Positions 1 to 8,500 of a DNA stretch of 12,650 bases are shown piece after piece; position 1 is the first letter of the stretch; each line of letters starts with the position of its first letter. Position numbers and translations under genes: made by a program. A model generated the notes under the pieces. That model was not told where the DNA came from. It saw only the letters and a program-made list of their open reading frames with translations, and searched no databases. Origin of the DNA: CAYQAJ01 sp964415245 (GTDB lineage Bacteria > Planctomycetota > Planctomycetia > Pirellulales > Pirellulaceae); the NCBI GenBank assembly GCA_964415245.1, contig CAYQAJ010000142.1, positions 1 through 12,650 of the forward strand, written 5' to 3'.

Positions 1-46
1 GGACAGGCACATTGTGCTCCGCGGACTGCGCAAAATGAACCAGTCC
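1..46. repeat. REP-like imperfect hairpin, cut by the left window edge
   Basis: The first bases GGACAGGCACATT (1-13) face AATGAACCAGTCC (34-46) as an imperfect inverted repeat. Pairing base 1 with 46 inward gives 13 paired positions out of 17, around a CCGCGG centre (19-24). The right arm continues as CCC, so the left arm probably starts with extra G outside the window. I recall hairpins of the form GGGGACTGG..CATTTT / AAAATG..CCAGTCCCC as dispersed intergenic repeats in Pirellula-type genomes, related to the REP sequences moved by IS200-like (RAYT) transposases. No transposase is visible here. The repeat also accounts for the short open frames at the window start, so I call no gene there. 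Confidence 0.55.
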
Positions 47-233
47 CCGACGGTTTTTGAAGGATTGAGCAACGCCTTTGCGTCGTTGCATTCTGGTCGC
101 GGGAAGCGATACAGTTTATCAATTCGCTTACCGTGTTGCGCCACTCGGACGGCGACTTCGGGACGACGAGTGTAACGCGCGACCAACACGGCGTCGATAA
201 CCAGCGTGTTCTCAAGAGTTTAGGCGTAAGTAC
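47..233. other. Upstream gap, no supported gene
   Basis: Between the edge hairpin and the GTG at 234 I find no gene I can defend. A minus-strand frame is open from about 221 to the edge, and plus frame 2 is open to a stop at 172-174. Both run into the hairpin repeat, neither has a convincing start or ribosome binding site, and the third codon positions are less GC-rich than in the genes of this window. A TAA at 198-200 closes the reading frame upstream of the next gene. Confidence 0.5.
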
Positions 234-815
234 GTGACATTCTGGTCGGGAGTTTATGACCGCTCGACTCTGGACACGGAACTCTCGACTCTCCCCACCG
301 TCTTGTCGTCGCTTGCTCACGCGGCCAAAATGCACGGCATGGAACGCTGGGTCGATATCCGATTCGACTGTCTGCCGATGCGCACGATCGGCCGGCTCGA
401 TATTCCCATCGATGCCTCGCCCAAATACCGCGCGATGTGCGAGCGCATCAAAGCGGCGCTGGAAAAGCACGGCTCGCACAATTCGTACTACTTGTACAAC
501 GGCACGTGCGTTTACCATCTGGTCAATCATCCCGAAACGGGTCTGATCGAGTTCCGCTTCGACGGCACGGCGCTGACCGATAGCGACGACCTGCACACGT
601 TGCACTGCGACCTGAACGTCGAGATGGTGCGGGAAACTTGCGACTGGCTCACCGAGCCGGTCGTCCACTGGTTTCTGACAACCGTATCCCGAGCCGTTGC
701 CGTCGAGTTCGACCGCTACATTGAGGCGGGCGATCTGGAAGCAGCCCGCCGGCGGGTCGAAAAAATTCAGGCGACGAGCGATGCGTCGGGCGGCTTTCTG
801 GGCATGTACTTGTAA
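234..815 (+). CDS. Conserved hypothetical protein (193 aa), planctomycete type
   Basis: Encodes a 193-residue soluble protein with no signal peptide, membrane segment or domain I can name. Several stretches look conserved: TFWSGVYDR (2-10), a charged helix with PKYRAMCERIKAALEKHG (63-80), SYYLYNGTCVYHLVNHP (84-100), EFRFDGTALTD (106-116), and CDWLTEPVVHWF (136-147), ending in GGFLGMYL. Five cysteines (46, 69, 92, 125, 136) are spread out rather than paired in a metal motif. I recall near-identical hypothetical proteins in Pirellula-type planctomycetes, but their function is unknown to me. The GTG at 234 is the only start codon between the in-frame TAA at 198-200 and the conserved N terminus; the ribosome binding site is weak (AGG, 9 bases before GTG). 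The gene is probably cytoplasmic and transcribed alone. Whether it is real is fairly sure; its role is unknown. Confidence 0.85.
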   Translation: MTFWSGVYDRSTLDTELSTLPTVLSSLAHAAKMHGMERWVDIRFDCLPMRTIGRLDIPIDASPKYRAMCERIKAALEKHGSHNSYYLYNGTCVYHLVNHPETGLIEFRFDGTALTDSDDLHTLHCDLNVEMVRETCDWLTEPVVHWFLTTVSRAVAVEFDRYIEAGDLEAARRRVEKIQATSDASGGFLGMYL

Positions 816-895
816 ACGTCGCGTACTCAGGCCAGCGCCGTTGTTCGTGCGGCCGCGAATGTAGGACGGTCATCCCCGCAGCCGCACCCGACTTT

Positions 896-915
896 CCTCG
901 CTTGCGCTTCGGGCT
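896..915 (-). repeat. Dispersed planctomycete intergenic repeat
   Basis: On the minus strand this reads AGCCCGAAGCGCAAGCGAGG, followed by AAAGTCGGGTGCGG. I recall this 20-mer as one of the most frequent intergenic repeats in Pirellula-type genomes; when translated by mistake it gives the peptide SPKRKRG. Only one copy lies in this window, so its repeat nature cannot be shown from the sequence itself. Its function is unknown to me. Confidence 0.6.
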
Positions 916-920
916 TCTCA

Positions 921-940
921 CGGCCGCCAAGTTGCGGCCG
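921..940. repeat. Perfect 7-bp hairpin upstream of the cytochrome gene
   Basis: CGGCCGC (921-927) and GCGGCCG (934-940) are exact inverted repeats around a CAAGTT loop. There is no T-run on either side, so a classic intrinsic terminator is not supported. It lies just 3' of the dispersed repeat and could be part of the same mobile unit, a processing site, or an end for the 193-aa gene transcript. Confidence 0.4.
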
Positions 941-960
941 GTCGCGCGCCTATCTACACT
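932..960 (+). promoter_or_regulatory. Weak sigma70-like promoter candidate for the cytochrome gene
   Basis: TTGCGG (932-937) and TACACT (955-960) are separated by 17 bases and lie 58 bases upstream of the ATG at 1019. The -10 box matches 4 of 6 consensus bases and the -35 box only the initial TTG. The -35 box overlaps the hairpin at 921-940. Planctomycete promoters are poorly defined, so this is a suggestion only. Confidence 0.2.
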
Positions 961-1018
961 AGACCGACGTTTTTCCCCTCGCGATTGCGTGTCCTTTTCG
1001 CCCCGACGGAGCCCTCGC

Positions 1019-4000
1019 ATGCGCCGTGTCGCCCGCAGTCTGTGTCTTCCATTCGTTTTGCTCATTGGTCTGGCAACGACGGCCATAGCTCAGCAGGTGC
1101 CGCTGGTGGTGGAGACCGATCCGCTGTCGCCCGAGGAAGAGCAGACGAAGTTCCATCTCCCCCCCGGCTTCGAGATCGAGCTGGTGGCCGCCGACCCGGA
1201 CATCGGTCAGCCGATGAATTTGAATTTCGACGCCCAGGGGAGGCTGTACGTGACGAACTCGCTCGAATATCCGTTCCCGGTGCAGGGTCGCGCGGGACGC
1301 GACACCGTGAAACGGTTCGAAGACCGCGACGGCGACGGCCGCTACGAAACGTTCACCACGATGGTCGACGGGCTCAACATTTCCATCGGCGTCACACCGA
1401 TGTACCGCGACCTTGTCGTCTACACCATTCCCAACATTACCCGCTATAGCGCCAGCCGCGAAGGCGGGCCGCTCGACGAGAAGCGCGTGCTGTTGGGCCC
1501 CTTCGGCTTCGACGACACGCACGGCATGAACAACGGATTCACCCGCTGGCTCGACGGCTGGATTTACGCCTGCCACGGGTTTCGCAACACGTCGAGCGTG
1601 GCCGGAACCGACGGGCACCGCATCACGATGAACTCGGGCAACACCTATCGTTTCCGCCCCGACGGCTCTCGGATCGAGCAGATGACGTGGGGGCAGGTGA
1701 ATCCCTTCGGGCTGTGTTTCGATCCGATGGGCAACATGTACTCCGCCGACTGCCATAGCTCGCCGATGTACCAGCTCATTCGCGGCGCCTACTATCCCAG
1801 CTTCGGCAAACCGCACGACGGTCTCGGCTTCGGGCCGACGCTCATCAATCATAGCCACGGATCGACCGGCATCGGCGGTATCGTGTATTACGCGGCCGAG
1901 CAATTTCCGCCCGAGTACCGGGGCACGATCTTCGTGTGCAACCCAGTCACGTGCCGCATCAACCACGATCGGATGGAAAAGCACGGCTCGACCTATCGCG
2001 GCATCGAGTTGCCCGACTTTGTCACGTGCGACGATTACTGGTTCCGCCCGGTCGACGTGCAGCTTGGCCCCGACGGAGCGCTGTACGTGGCCGACTTCTA
2101 CAACTGCATCATCGGGCACTACGAAGTGCCGCTGGAACACCCGCGCCGCGATCGGCATCGAGGACGCATCTGGCGGATCAGCTACAAGGGGACGGCGGAG
2201 GTTCCGGCCGAGCCGCTGCGTCCGATGCCCGACCTGACCAAGGAGCCGCTGGAAGAGTTGTGGAAGCGATTGGCCGACACGAATCTCACCGTGCGGATAC
2301 TGGCCACAAACGAAATGGCCGACCGCTTCGACGCCGACTCGGCCGATTGGCTGGCGAGGGCGACGTATGTAAGCAAGATTCCCACGCAGCGAGCGCACGG
2401 TTTGTGGGTGCTTCATCGCTGGGGCCGGCTGGACGACAAGTTCATCTCGGGCTCCATCGAAGGTTTGGCCGACGACGATTCGCCGCTGGTTCGCGTGCAC
2501 CTGATCAAGGCGCTGGCCGAGCGCGAGAAGTGGGAAGGCGATTCGCCCGACATCGCCGAGTTGGTGCGCGGAAAGCTGGCCGACGACGATCCGAACGTAC
2601 GTCGCGCGGCCGCCGAAGCACTGGGACGACACCCGGACGCGGCCAACCTGGCGCCGCTCATCGAGCTGTGCAACAGCACTCCGGCCGACGACTCGCACCT
2701 CGTGCACACGGCCCGCATCGCGCTGCGCAACCAGTTGCTGGCCGACGGCATGTATGCGGTGGCAGGCAAGGAGTTCGCCGCGAATCGGGCTGCCATGGCT
2801 CGGTTGCTGGACGTAAGTCTGGGTGTGCAAAGCCCCGAGGCGGGCGAGTTCGTGATCGCCGCGCTTGCGTCGGGCCGAGCTCCGGCGGCACAAAGAAACG
2901 ACCTGGTTCGCCACGCCGCGCAGCATCTTCGGCCCGAGCAAATTGAGGCGCTGTTCGGCTGGCTCACCGTGGCCCGCGACTTGCCCGCCGATCAGCGCGC
3001 CGCACTGATTCTTACAACGCAGCAGTCGGTCGGACCGCGCGGCATCGCGCTATCGGACAAGCTGCGCTCGGTAGCGGATTCGCTCGCGCGGGAAATGCTG
3101 GCCAAGGTCGATCAGCCGTCCGCCGTGCTGGCCGCCCAACTTGCCCGTGAGCTTCGCCTGGCCGACACGTACGATCTGCTGGCCAACGCGGCCGTCGCCG
3201 AGAACGCCCCCGAGGCGGCCCGCGGCGCGTCGATGGAAGCCTGCATGGCGCTGCGGCCCGAGGAAGGGATCACGCTCGTAACGCGCGTCGTGAGCGATGG
3301 CGGGCAATCGGCCGCCGCCCGCAACAAGGCGGCCCAGGTGCTCGCCGCCGCCAACACCGATGCCAGCCGCGCGGCGCTCGCCGCACAACTGGCCCACGTG
3401 CCGTTTGGCCTGGGAGTCGAGATCGCCACGGGACTGGCCCGCAATCGCCAAGGGGGCGAGTTGCTCCTGGAAACGGTCGCGGCCGGAAAAGCCTCGCCAC
3501 AGCTTCTGCAGCAGCAGGGCGTGCGGCAGTCGCTCGAAGCGGCGGGCGTGCCCGATCTCGACGCGCGGGTCGCGAAGCTGACTGCCGGGCTGCCGGCAAT
3601 CGACGAAGCGACGACACAACTCATCGCCGCGCGTCATGACGGTTTTCGCACCGCGTCGCCCGACCTGGCAGTGGGCCGCGCGCTGTTCACCAAGAATTGC
3701 GCCTCGTGTCATCGCGCAGCAGGGGAGGGCACCAAAATTGGGCCCGACCTGGACGGCATCGGCAACCGCGGCCTTGATCGGCTGCTGGAAGACGTGCTCG
3801 ATCCGAGCCGCAACGTCGACCCCGCCTTCCGCACCACCCTGATTCAAACGACCGACGGGCAGGTAATCTCGGGCCTGCTGCTGCGCGAAGAGGGCGGAGT
3901 GCTCATCTTTGCGGACAAGGAGGGGAAGGAGGTCCGCGTTGCCGAGTCCGACGTCGACGAGCGCAAGGTGATTCCCCTCTCGCCGATGCCCGCCAACGTG

Positions 4001-4069
4001 AGCGAGCTGGTCGGAGACAAAGATTTCTATCACCTGATCGGGTTCCTGCTGGAGCTGAAGGCGCAGTAG
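1019..4069 (+). CDS. PVC-type exported protein: dehydrogenase-like propeller, HEAT repeats, C-terminal cytochrome c
   Basis: A 1016-residue exported protein. The N terminus MRRVARSLCLPFVLLIGLATTAIAQQ is a signal peptide, so it should act in the periplasm. Residues about 35-390 form the propeller domain of the Pirellula/Verrucomicrobium 'membrane-bound dehydrogenase' family (TIGR02604 type), with DRDGDGRYE, DDTHGMNNGF, NHSHGSTGIGG and a closing GRIWRISYKG. Residues about 400-850 are helical HEAT-like repeats (for example DDDPNVRRAAAEALGRHPD). The C terminus is the matching heme-binding domain (TIGR02603 type): CASCH at 894-898 binds one heme c, and Met990 in LSPMPANV is the likely sixth ligand. 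Substrate and electron partner are unknown; in such families a sugar or alcohol oxidation is often proposed, without proof here. The ATG at 1019 is chosen over an earlier TTG at 902 because of the GGAG at 1008-1011 and the signal peptide. The WD40 gene follows after 251 bases. Confidence 0.95.
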   Translation: MRRVARSLCLPFVLLIGLATTAIAQQVPLVVETDPLSPEEEQTKFHLPPGFEIELVAADPDIGQPMNLNFDAQGRLYVTNSLEYPFPVQGRAGRDTVKRFEDRDGDGRYETFTTMVDGLNISIGVTPMYRDLVVYTIPNITRYSASREGGPLDEKRVLLGPFGFDDTHGMNNGFTRWLDGWIYACHGFRNTSSVAGTDGHRITMNSGNTYRFRPDGSRIEQMTWGQVNPFGLCFDPMGNMYSADCHSSPMYQLIRGAYYPSFGKPHDGLGFGPTLINHSHGSTGIGGIVYYAAEQFPPEYRGTIFVCNPVTCRINHDRMEKHGSTYRGIELPDFVTCDDYWFRPVDVQLGPDGALYVADFYNCIIGHYEVPLEHPRRDRHRGRIWRISYKGTAEVPAEPLRPMPDLTKEPLEELWKRLADTNLTVRILATNEMADRFDADSADWLARATYVSKIPTQRAHGLWVLHRWGRLDDKFISGSIEGLADDDSPLVRVHLIKALAEREKWEGDSPDIAELVRGKLADDDPNVRRAAAEALGRHPDAANLAPLIELCNSTPADDSHLVHTARIALRNQLLADGMYAVAGKEFAANRAAMARLLDVSLGVQSPEAGEFVIAALASGRAPAAQRNDLVRHAAQHLRPEQIEALFGWLTVARDLPADQRAALILTTQQSVGPRGIALSDKLRSVADSLAREMLAKVDQPSAVLAAQLARELRLADTYDLLANAAVAENAPEAARGASMEACMALRPEEGITLVTRVVSDGGQSAAARNKAAQVLAAANTDASRAALAAQLAHVPFGLGVEIATGLARNRQGGELLLETVAAGKASPQLLQQQGVRQSLEAAGVPDLDARVAKLTAGLPAIDEATTQLIAARHDGFRTASPDLAVGRALFTKNCASCHRAAGEGTKIGPDLDGIGNRGLDRLLEDVLDPSRNVDPAFRTTLIQTTDGQVISGLLLREEGGVLIFADKEGKEVRVAESDVDERKVIPLSPMPANVSELVGDKDFYHLIGFLLELKAQ

Positions 4070-4122
4070 GCACATCCCGGCCGTTACGGTCCTCACAATC
4101 GCCAGGGTTGCCCGCGCTTCTC

Positions 4123-4164
4123 ATCGGCGGGAACGTGTATCGCCGGCGCCAGCGACGCGCCGAT
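4123..4164. repeat. 7-bp inverted repeat with long loop after the cytochrome gene
   Basis: ATCGGCG (4123-4129) and CGCCGAT (4158-4164) are exact inverted repeats separated by 28 bases that themselves contain the palindrome CGCCGGCG (4141-4148). It lies 53 bases after the stop of the cytochrome gene. There is no T-run, so a terminator role is only possible. In GC-rich DNA a pair like this can arise by chance. Confidence 0.25.
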
Positions 4165-4217
4165 AATATCTTGAGCCGGCAATGCCAATTGTCGCCGTGC
4201 GCGCATGAGGAACCGCG

Positions 4218-4235
4218 CGGCAGATGAATCTGCCG
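4218..4235. repeat. Tight hairpin with TGAA loop upstream of the WD40 gene
   Basis: CGGCAGA (4218-4224) and TCTGCCG (4229-4235) pair perfectly around the four-base loop TGAA. As RNA this would be a stable compact stem. It sits 85 bases before the WD40 start, with no T-run, so it may be a terminator of the upstream transcript, a leader structure or a fragment of an intergenic repeat. The sequence alone does not decide. Confidence 0.4.
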
Positions 4236-4320
4236 GCTAACACCCGCCCCGCGCGATATTCCCCCAAGTGCGGCACTCCCACCTGGATCGAACCACCCAC
4301 CGTAAGAAGAGGCATTTGTC

Positions 4321-5484
4321 ATGCGCATCGCGCGACGTGCGCTAAGCCGTGCGCTGACTGCCGCCCTGGCTGTTTGCCTGACGGCGCTGTCGGCGATGGT
4401 CGTCCGCTCGCAGGATCCCGAGGCCGCCTGGCCCAGTCGCATCGTCGATCTGCCGCAGACCGCCGTGCAGGACAAGGCGCCGGTCGTAACGACGGTCTGC
4501 CTGCAGCCCGGCGGCCCACTGCTGGCCACCGCCGGAGACGACCATCTCGTTCGTATCTGGGACACGCAGTCGGGCGAGCTGCTCTACCGGCTGGCCGAGC
4601 ACGCCGACTGGGTGCGCGCCCTGGCGTTCTCACCCGACGGCCGCTTGCTGGCCAGCGGCGGCAACGACCGGCAGATTTTGCTCTGGGATCCTTATCGGGG
4701 CGAGAAGGACCGGGTGGTGGCCGAGCTTCCTTGTGCGATCGCCGGCCTGGCCTTCAGCCCCGACGGCAGTTTGCTCGCCACGGTCGGCTTCGACGACGTG
4801 CTGCGGCTGTTCGACACCGGCACATGGAAGCTCTCTCGCAAACTGGATTGCCCCAGCGGCGACGTTCGCGCGGTGGCCTTTTCGCCCGACGGCAAAATTC
4901 TCGCCGCCGGCGGGCGGAGCGGGGTAGTTCGCATGTGGAGCGCCCTGTCGTGGAACGTGCTGCGCGACGTTCCGGCCCACGAGCGGCGCGTTCGAGGTTT
5001 GGCGTTCTCGCCCGATGGTTCGCTGCTGGCTTCGTGCGGCGAAGATGGCGTCGTCCGCATCGGAAAGGTGACCGGTGACGCGGAGCCGACGGGAGCCGGA
5101 ATTGCGCGAACCGGCGTCGACGCCAAAGAGGTATCCACGGATGCGGCGCTCGTTCAGCTTTCGGCCCGGCCGGTCAAGCTGCTCGCGCTCGCGTCCTGCG
5201 GCCCCGGACTCTGGGCCACCGGCGGGAGCGACAACGTGGTTCGCTTGTGGGATATCGCCACGCGCAAGCCCGTCGGCCAATTGCAGGGTCACACCGGCAG
5301 CGTAGTCGCGCTCGACTGCCGCGATGGAGTGCTGGTATCCGGCAGCTACGACACCACGGTGCGGGTGTGGAACGTCGAGGATGCCATGTCCGCGGCGAAA
5401 ACCGCCCGCGACGCGAAGGATATCGAGGAATCGCCCGTTAGCGTCGGCGAACCGGCGGAACGCACATCGGCGCGAGATCGCTAG
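4321..5484 (+). CDS. Exported WD40 seven-bladed beta-propeller protein
   Basis: A 387-residue protein made almost entirely of WD40 repeats. The N terminus (about 1-30: basic residues, then ALTAALAVCLTALSAMVV) looks like a signal peptide, so the propeller is probably periplasmic or surface-bound. Seven repeats can be counted at about 54-94, 95-136, 137-178, 179-220, 221-252, 283-322 and 323-352, with typical FSPDG..LA..G and (V/I)R(I/L)W endings. A 30-residue insert (253-282) separates blades five and six. Seven blades are enough for a closed ring. The tail (353-387) is charged and likely disordered. WD40 propellers are protein-binding scaffolds; no catalytic residues are visible. The start is fixed by AAGAAGAGG 8 bases upstream. 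It lies between the cytochrome protein and the large surface protein, and all three are predicted to leave the cytoplasm. Family assignment is firm; the partner is not known. Confidence 0.93.
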   Translation: MRIARRALSRALTAALAVCLTALSAMVVRSQDPEAAWPSRIVDLPQTAVQDKAPVVTTVCLQPGGPLLATAGDDHLVRIWDTQSGELLYRLAEHADWVRALAFSPDGRLLASGGNDRQILLWDPYRGEKDRVVAELPCAIAGLAFSPDGSLLATVGFDDVLRLFDTGTWKLSRKLDCPSGDVRAVAFSPDGKILAAGGRSGVVRMWSALSWNVLRDVPAHERRVRGLAFSPDGSLLASCGEDGVVRIGKVTGDAEPTGAGIARTGVDAKEVSTDAALVQLSARPVKLLALASCGPGLWATGGSDNVVRLWDIATRKPVGQLQGHTGSVVALDCRDGVLVSGSYDTTVRVWNVEDAMSAAKTARDAKDIEESPVSVGEPAERTSARDR

Positions 5485-5559
5485 CGGCGACCCACTTACT
5501 CCCGCCCAGACGGATCGATTGGGCGCGACGCCCCCTGGAAATGCACACGGAGGTAACGC
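5485..5559 (+). promoter_or_regulatory. Short spacer with strong ribosome binding site GGAGG
   Basis: The 75-base gap holds no gene. GGAGG at 5549-5553 lies 6 bases before the GTG at 5560 and decides that start for the surface protein, although an in-frame ATG follows at 5590. With so short a gap the WD40 and surface-protein genes could be co-transcribed. Confidence 0.7.
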
Positions 5560-8500
5560 GTGAAGCTGCTAAAGCAACTTTCACAATGGATGCACCGGCG
5601 GTTGGCTTCCTCTGGCAGCGACCGCCATGCCTGCATCGATCCGCAACGCAAGCCACTCGGTTTCGAGCGACTCGAAGACCGCTGCATGCTCAGCGCGAAT
5701 CCGATCGTGGTAGGCGTTGTCTTCATCGAAGAGGACCTGGGCAGCGACCTGCACGGCGACACGTTCGAAATCTCGTTCACCGGAGGCGCGCCGGGAACCG
5801 AGCTCACGCGCGTCGTCATCAACGGCGATCGCGGTACGCCCGGGCTCAGCCTTGGCGACGTCATCTTTGACACCCAGTCGACAGGCCTTGGCGGCGATCA
5901 GGCGTTCCCGTTCACCGTCGTTTCCCAGTCGGGCATCGACAGCGTGACGGCACAAGTGGTCGACGGCACATCGCTGTTGATTCTGGACTTCCAGGGATTT
6001 CACGCGGGCGAGAAGTTTGTCTTCTCCATCGACGTGGATGAGGTGCAGGATTTCGACCCCGCCGAGACCGACCTGGCGATCATTAACGAAGGGCTCGACC
6101 CGATCACCTCTGGCATCGAGTTCCAGAACACGCGGTACGAAGCGCTCTTCACCGCGCCGCACTTTGCCGATGCGCAAGGCGCGGGCACGTTCCGCAACAT
6201 TTACACGATTCCGCCCGAACTTTCACTCTCGCCCGACAACATCGACGGCAAGCGCGATCGTACCGCCGGCGGTTCGTTCGAGTTGGTGCAGGCGCCGCTG
6301 CCGGTGAGCATCTCCGGCACCGTGTACCACGACCGCAGTCTCGACCTGAACCAGGATGCCGGCGAGCCGGGCATCGCGGGCGTCACGCTGTCGCTGTTCC
6401 AGAAGAACGACGCCGGCGCCTACGAGAACACGGGGCACTCCACCGTCACCGACTCCGACGGCCACTACCTGTTCGATTCGTCGCTCGGTTTGCTCCCGGG
6501 CACCTACCGCGTGGTCGAGACGCAGCCCGCTGGTTTCGAATTCAGCGTGGGCGCGGTTCCCGGCAGCGTCGATGGCGCTCTTATCGGTCAAACGGTGCCG
6601 GGCGATCCCAATGTGCTGACCGAGATTACGATCCCGCTGGGCGACCAGCACGCGGTCCATTACGACTTCGCCGAGGCCCGCGCCGCGAGCATCAGCGGGT
6701 TCGTTTATCACGACCAGAGCAACGACGGCGTGCGCGATTTGGCGGAGGAGGGGATCGCCAACGCCACGGTGCGCGTGGTTCCGGTGAGCACGATCGCACC
6801 GCAGGCTGCCGTCACCGTGCAGACCGGATCCAACGGCTTTTACCAGGTGCTCGGCTTGGCACCGGGCACGTACCATGTGGTCGAGGTCGTGCAGCCTGTC
6901 GGATACCTCGACGGCATCGACACGGCGGGCACGGTTGGCGGCTTGGCCTCGGGTGTCGCGCTCAACGACCGCATCGAGAGCGTGGCGCTGGGCGACGGCC
7001 AGTCGGGCGTGGAATACAACTTCGGCGAGCTGCTGCCCGCCTCCATCTCGGGCCGCGTTCACGCCGACTTGGATGGCGATTGTGAATTGGACGAAGGCGA
7101 ACAGCCGCTGGCGGGCGTGCAAGTCGACCTGCTGGACGCCAATGGATTGGTCATCACCTCCACGGTCACCGACGCTGGCGGCTTGTACCGCTTCGACAAC
7201 CTGCTGCCGGGTGAGTACGCGGTTCGCGAGCACCAACCCGATGGCTTCTTCCAGGGCGATCACCATGCCGGATCGGGCGGTGGCGACGCCAGCCTGGCCG
7301 ACCTGGTGACCAGCATCGGCGTGAGCTCCGGACAGCAGTTGGTGGACTACAACTTCTGCGAAGTTCCGCCGGCCAGCCTGTCGGGCTTCGTATTCCAGGA
7401 TGGCCCGACGATCGTCACGCCGGACGGATTGCCGCCTGCGGACCTGACGACGGTTCGCGACGGGCAACACACAACCGATGACACGCCGATTGCGGGGGTC
7501 GTACTCGAGCTGCGCGACGGCATCACTGGTGCGCCGATCATGGCCGACGTCGCCCTGCCGGGCACTTACCCGGACGGCCCGATTCGCACGATGACCGACT
7601 CCGACGGGCATTACGTGTTCGAGGGGCTTCCGCCGGGCATGTACGCTGTCGTGCAGGTGCAGCCCGACGGCTACTTCGACGGTATCGACACGCCGGGCGA
7701 CACGGGCGGATTCGCCAATAACGCGCACGCGCCGTTCCCGAGCGACGTCGCGGAGCAATGGACGGGCGGCACGGGCACCGACGCCATCGCGCGAATCGCG
7801 CTGGGAGCGGGCCAACACTCGCACCACAACAACTTCAGCGAAGTGGACGTGAACGCCGCGCCACCGCCACCCCCTCCGCCTCCTCCGCCGCCACCGTTGC
7901 CACCGCCCCTACCGCCCGTGCCTCCACCGCCTACTTCGCTGCCTCTTCCGCCGTTTACATCGCCGACGGTCTTCGCGGGGCCGGTTTCGGGTGCGTTTGC
8001 CCCGGTGTTGCCTGCGCCGGCGGCGGCTGGCTTTGCGTTCGACGTGGGGGGAGGGCTGGTCGACATGACGTGGCACCTGGCCATCATTGATGCCGGGGCG
8101 CCGCGGGGCGAACACTTCGTATCGGACACCACGCCTTCGCCTTGGGTAGAGGTTTCGTTCCTGGGGCACGACGATTGGTCGGCCGATCAATTGCGATCCG
8201 GCACCTGGAAACTGGCCTCCCATGCCGATGCGCCCGACCGCGATGCACGCGAAGTGATCTTCGGCCTGCCGGGCGGCATTCCCATTGTGGGGGACTTCAA
8301 CGGCGACGGCATCGACGAGGTCGGCGTGTTTCACGAGGGCCAGTGGTTCCTCGACGTCAACGGAAACGGACGTTGGGACGACGAGGATCTGTGGGCCCGC
8401 CTGGGCGACGAATACGACATACCGGTGGTCGGCGACTGGGACGGCGACGGCAAGGACGACATCGGCATCTACGGTCCGAGGTGGCCCGGCGACGACCGCG

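Larger units (their letters stand above)
816..1018. other. Intergenic gap with repeat, hairpin and leader of the cytochrome gene
   Basis: This gap holds the dispersed repeat at 896-915, the hairpin at 921-940, a weak promoter candidate and the ribosome binding site of the next gene (GGAG at 1008-1011, 7 bases before the ATG). A plus-strand frame is open from 902 (TTG) into the cytochrome gene, but those 39 extra codons read through the repeat and the hairpin and put a non-hydrophobic stretch before the signal peptide, so I treat them as non-coding. Confidence 0.6.
4070..4320. other. Intergenic gap between cytochrome and WD40 genes, with inverted repeats
   Basis: No gene is supported here. 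It contains two inverted repeats listed separately (4123-4164 and 4218-4235) and, at its end, AAGAAGAGG (4304-4312), a good ribosome binding site 8 bases before the ATG of the WD40 gene. No clear promoter boxes were found. Confidence 0.6.

Noticed and set aside
1..221. A minus-strand open frame of about 70 codons running off the window edge
   Set aside because: It reads through the REP-like hairpin, has no convincing start codon or ribosome binding site, and no recognisable motif. A longer sequence to the left could change this.
649..1086. A 145-codon minus-strand frame containing the peptide SPKRKRG
   Set aside because: The peptide is the translation of the dispersed repeat at 896-915; the rest is antisense to the flanking genes.
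959..2941. A 660-codon open frame on the minus strand inside the cytochrome gene
   Set aside because: It is the antisense of a clearly recognised protein; GC-rich third positions make long open antisense frames common. It has no domain or ribosome binding site.
6223..7827. A 534-codon open frame on the minus strand inside the surface-protein gene
   Set aside because: It is the shadow of the SdrD B-like repeats; the plus-strand protein has clear repeated domains and an ideal ribosome binding site.
7861..7940. The CCN-rich run as a possible microsatellite or recombination site
   Set aside because: It is the in-frame polyproline hinge of the surface protein; the codons vary (CCA, CCG, CCC, CCT), so it is not a simple DNA repeat.
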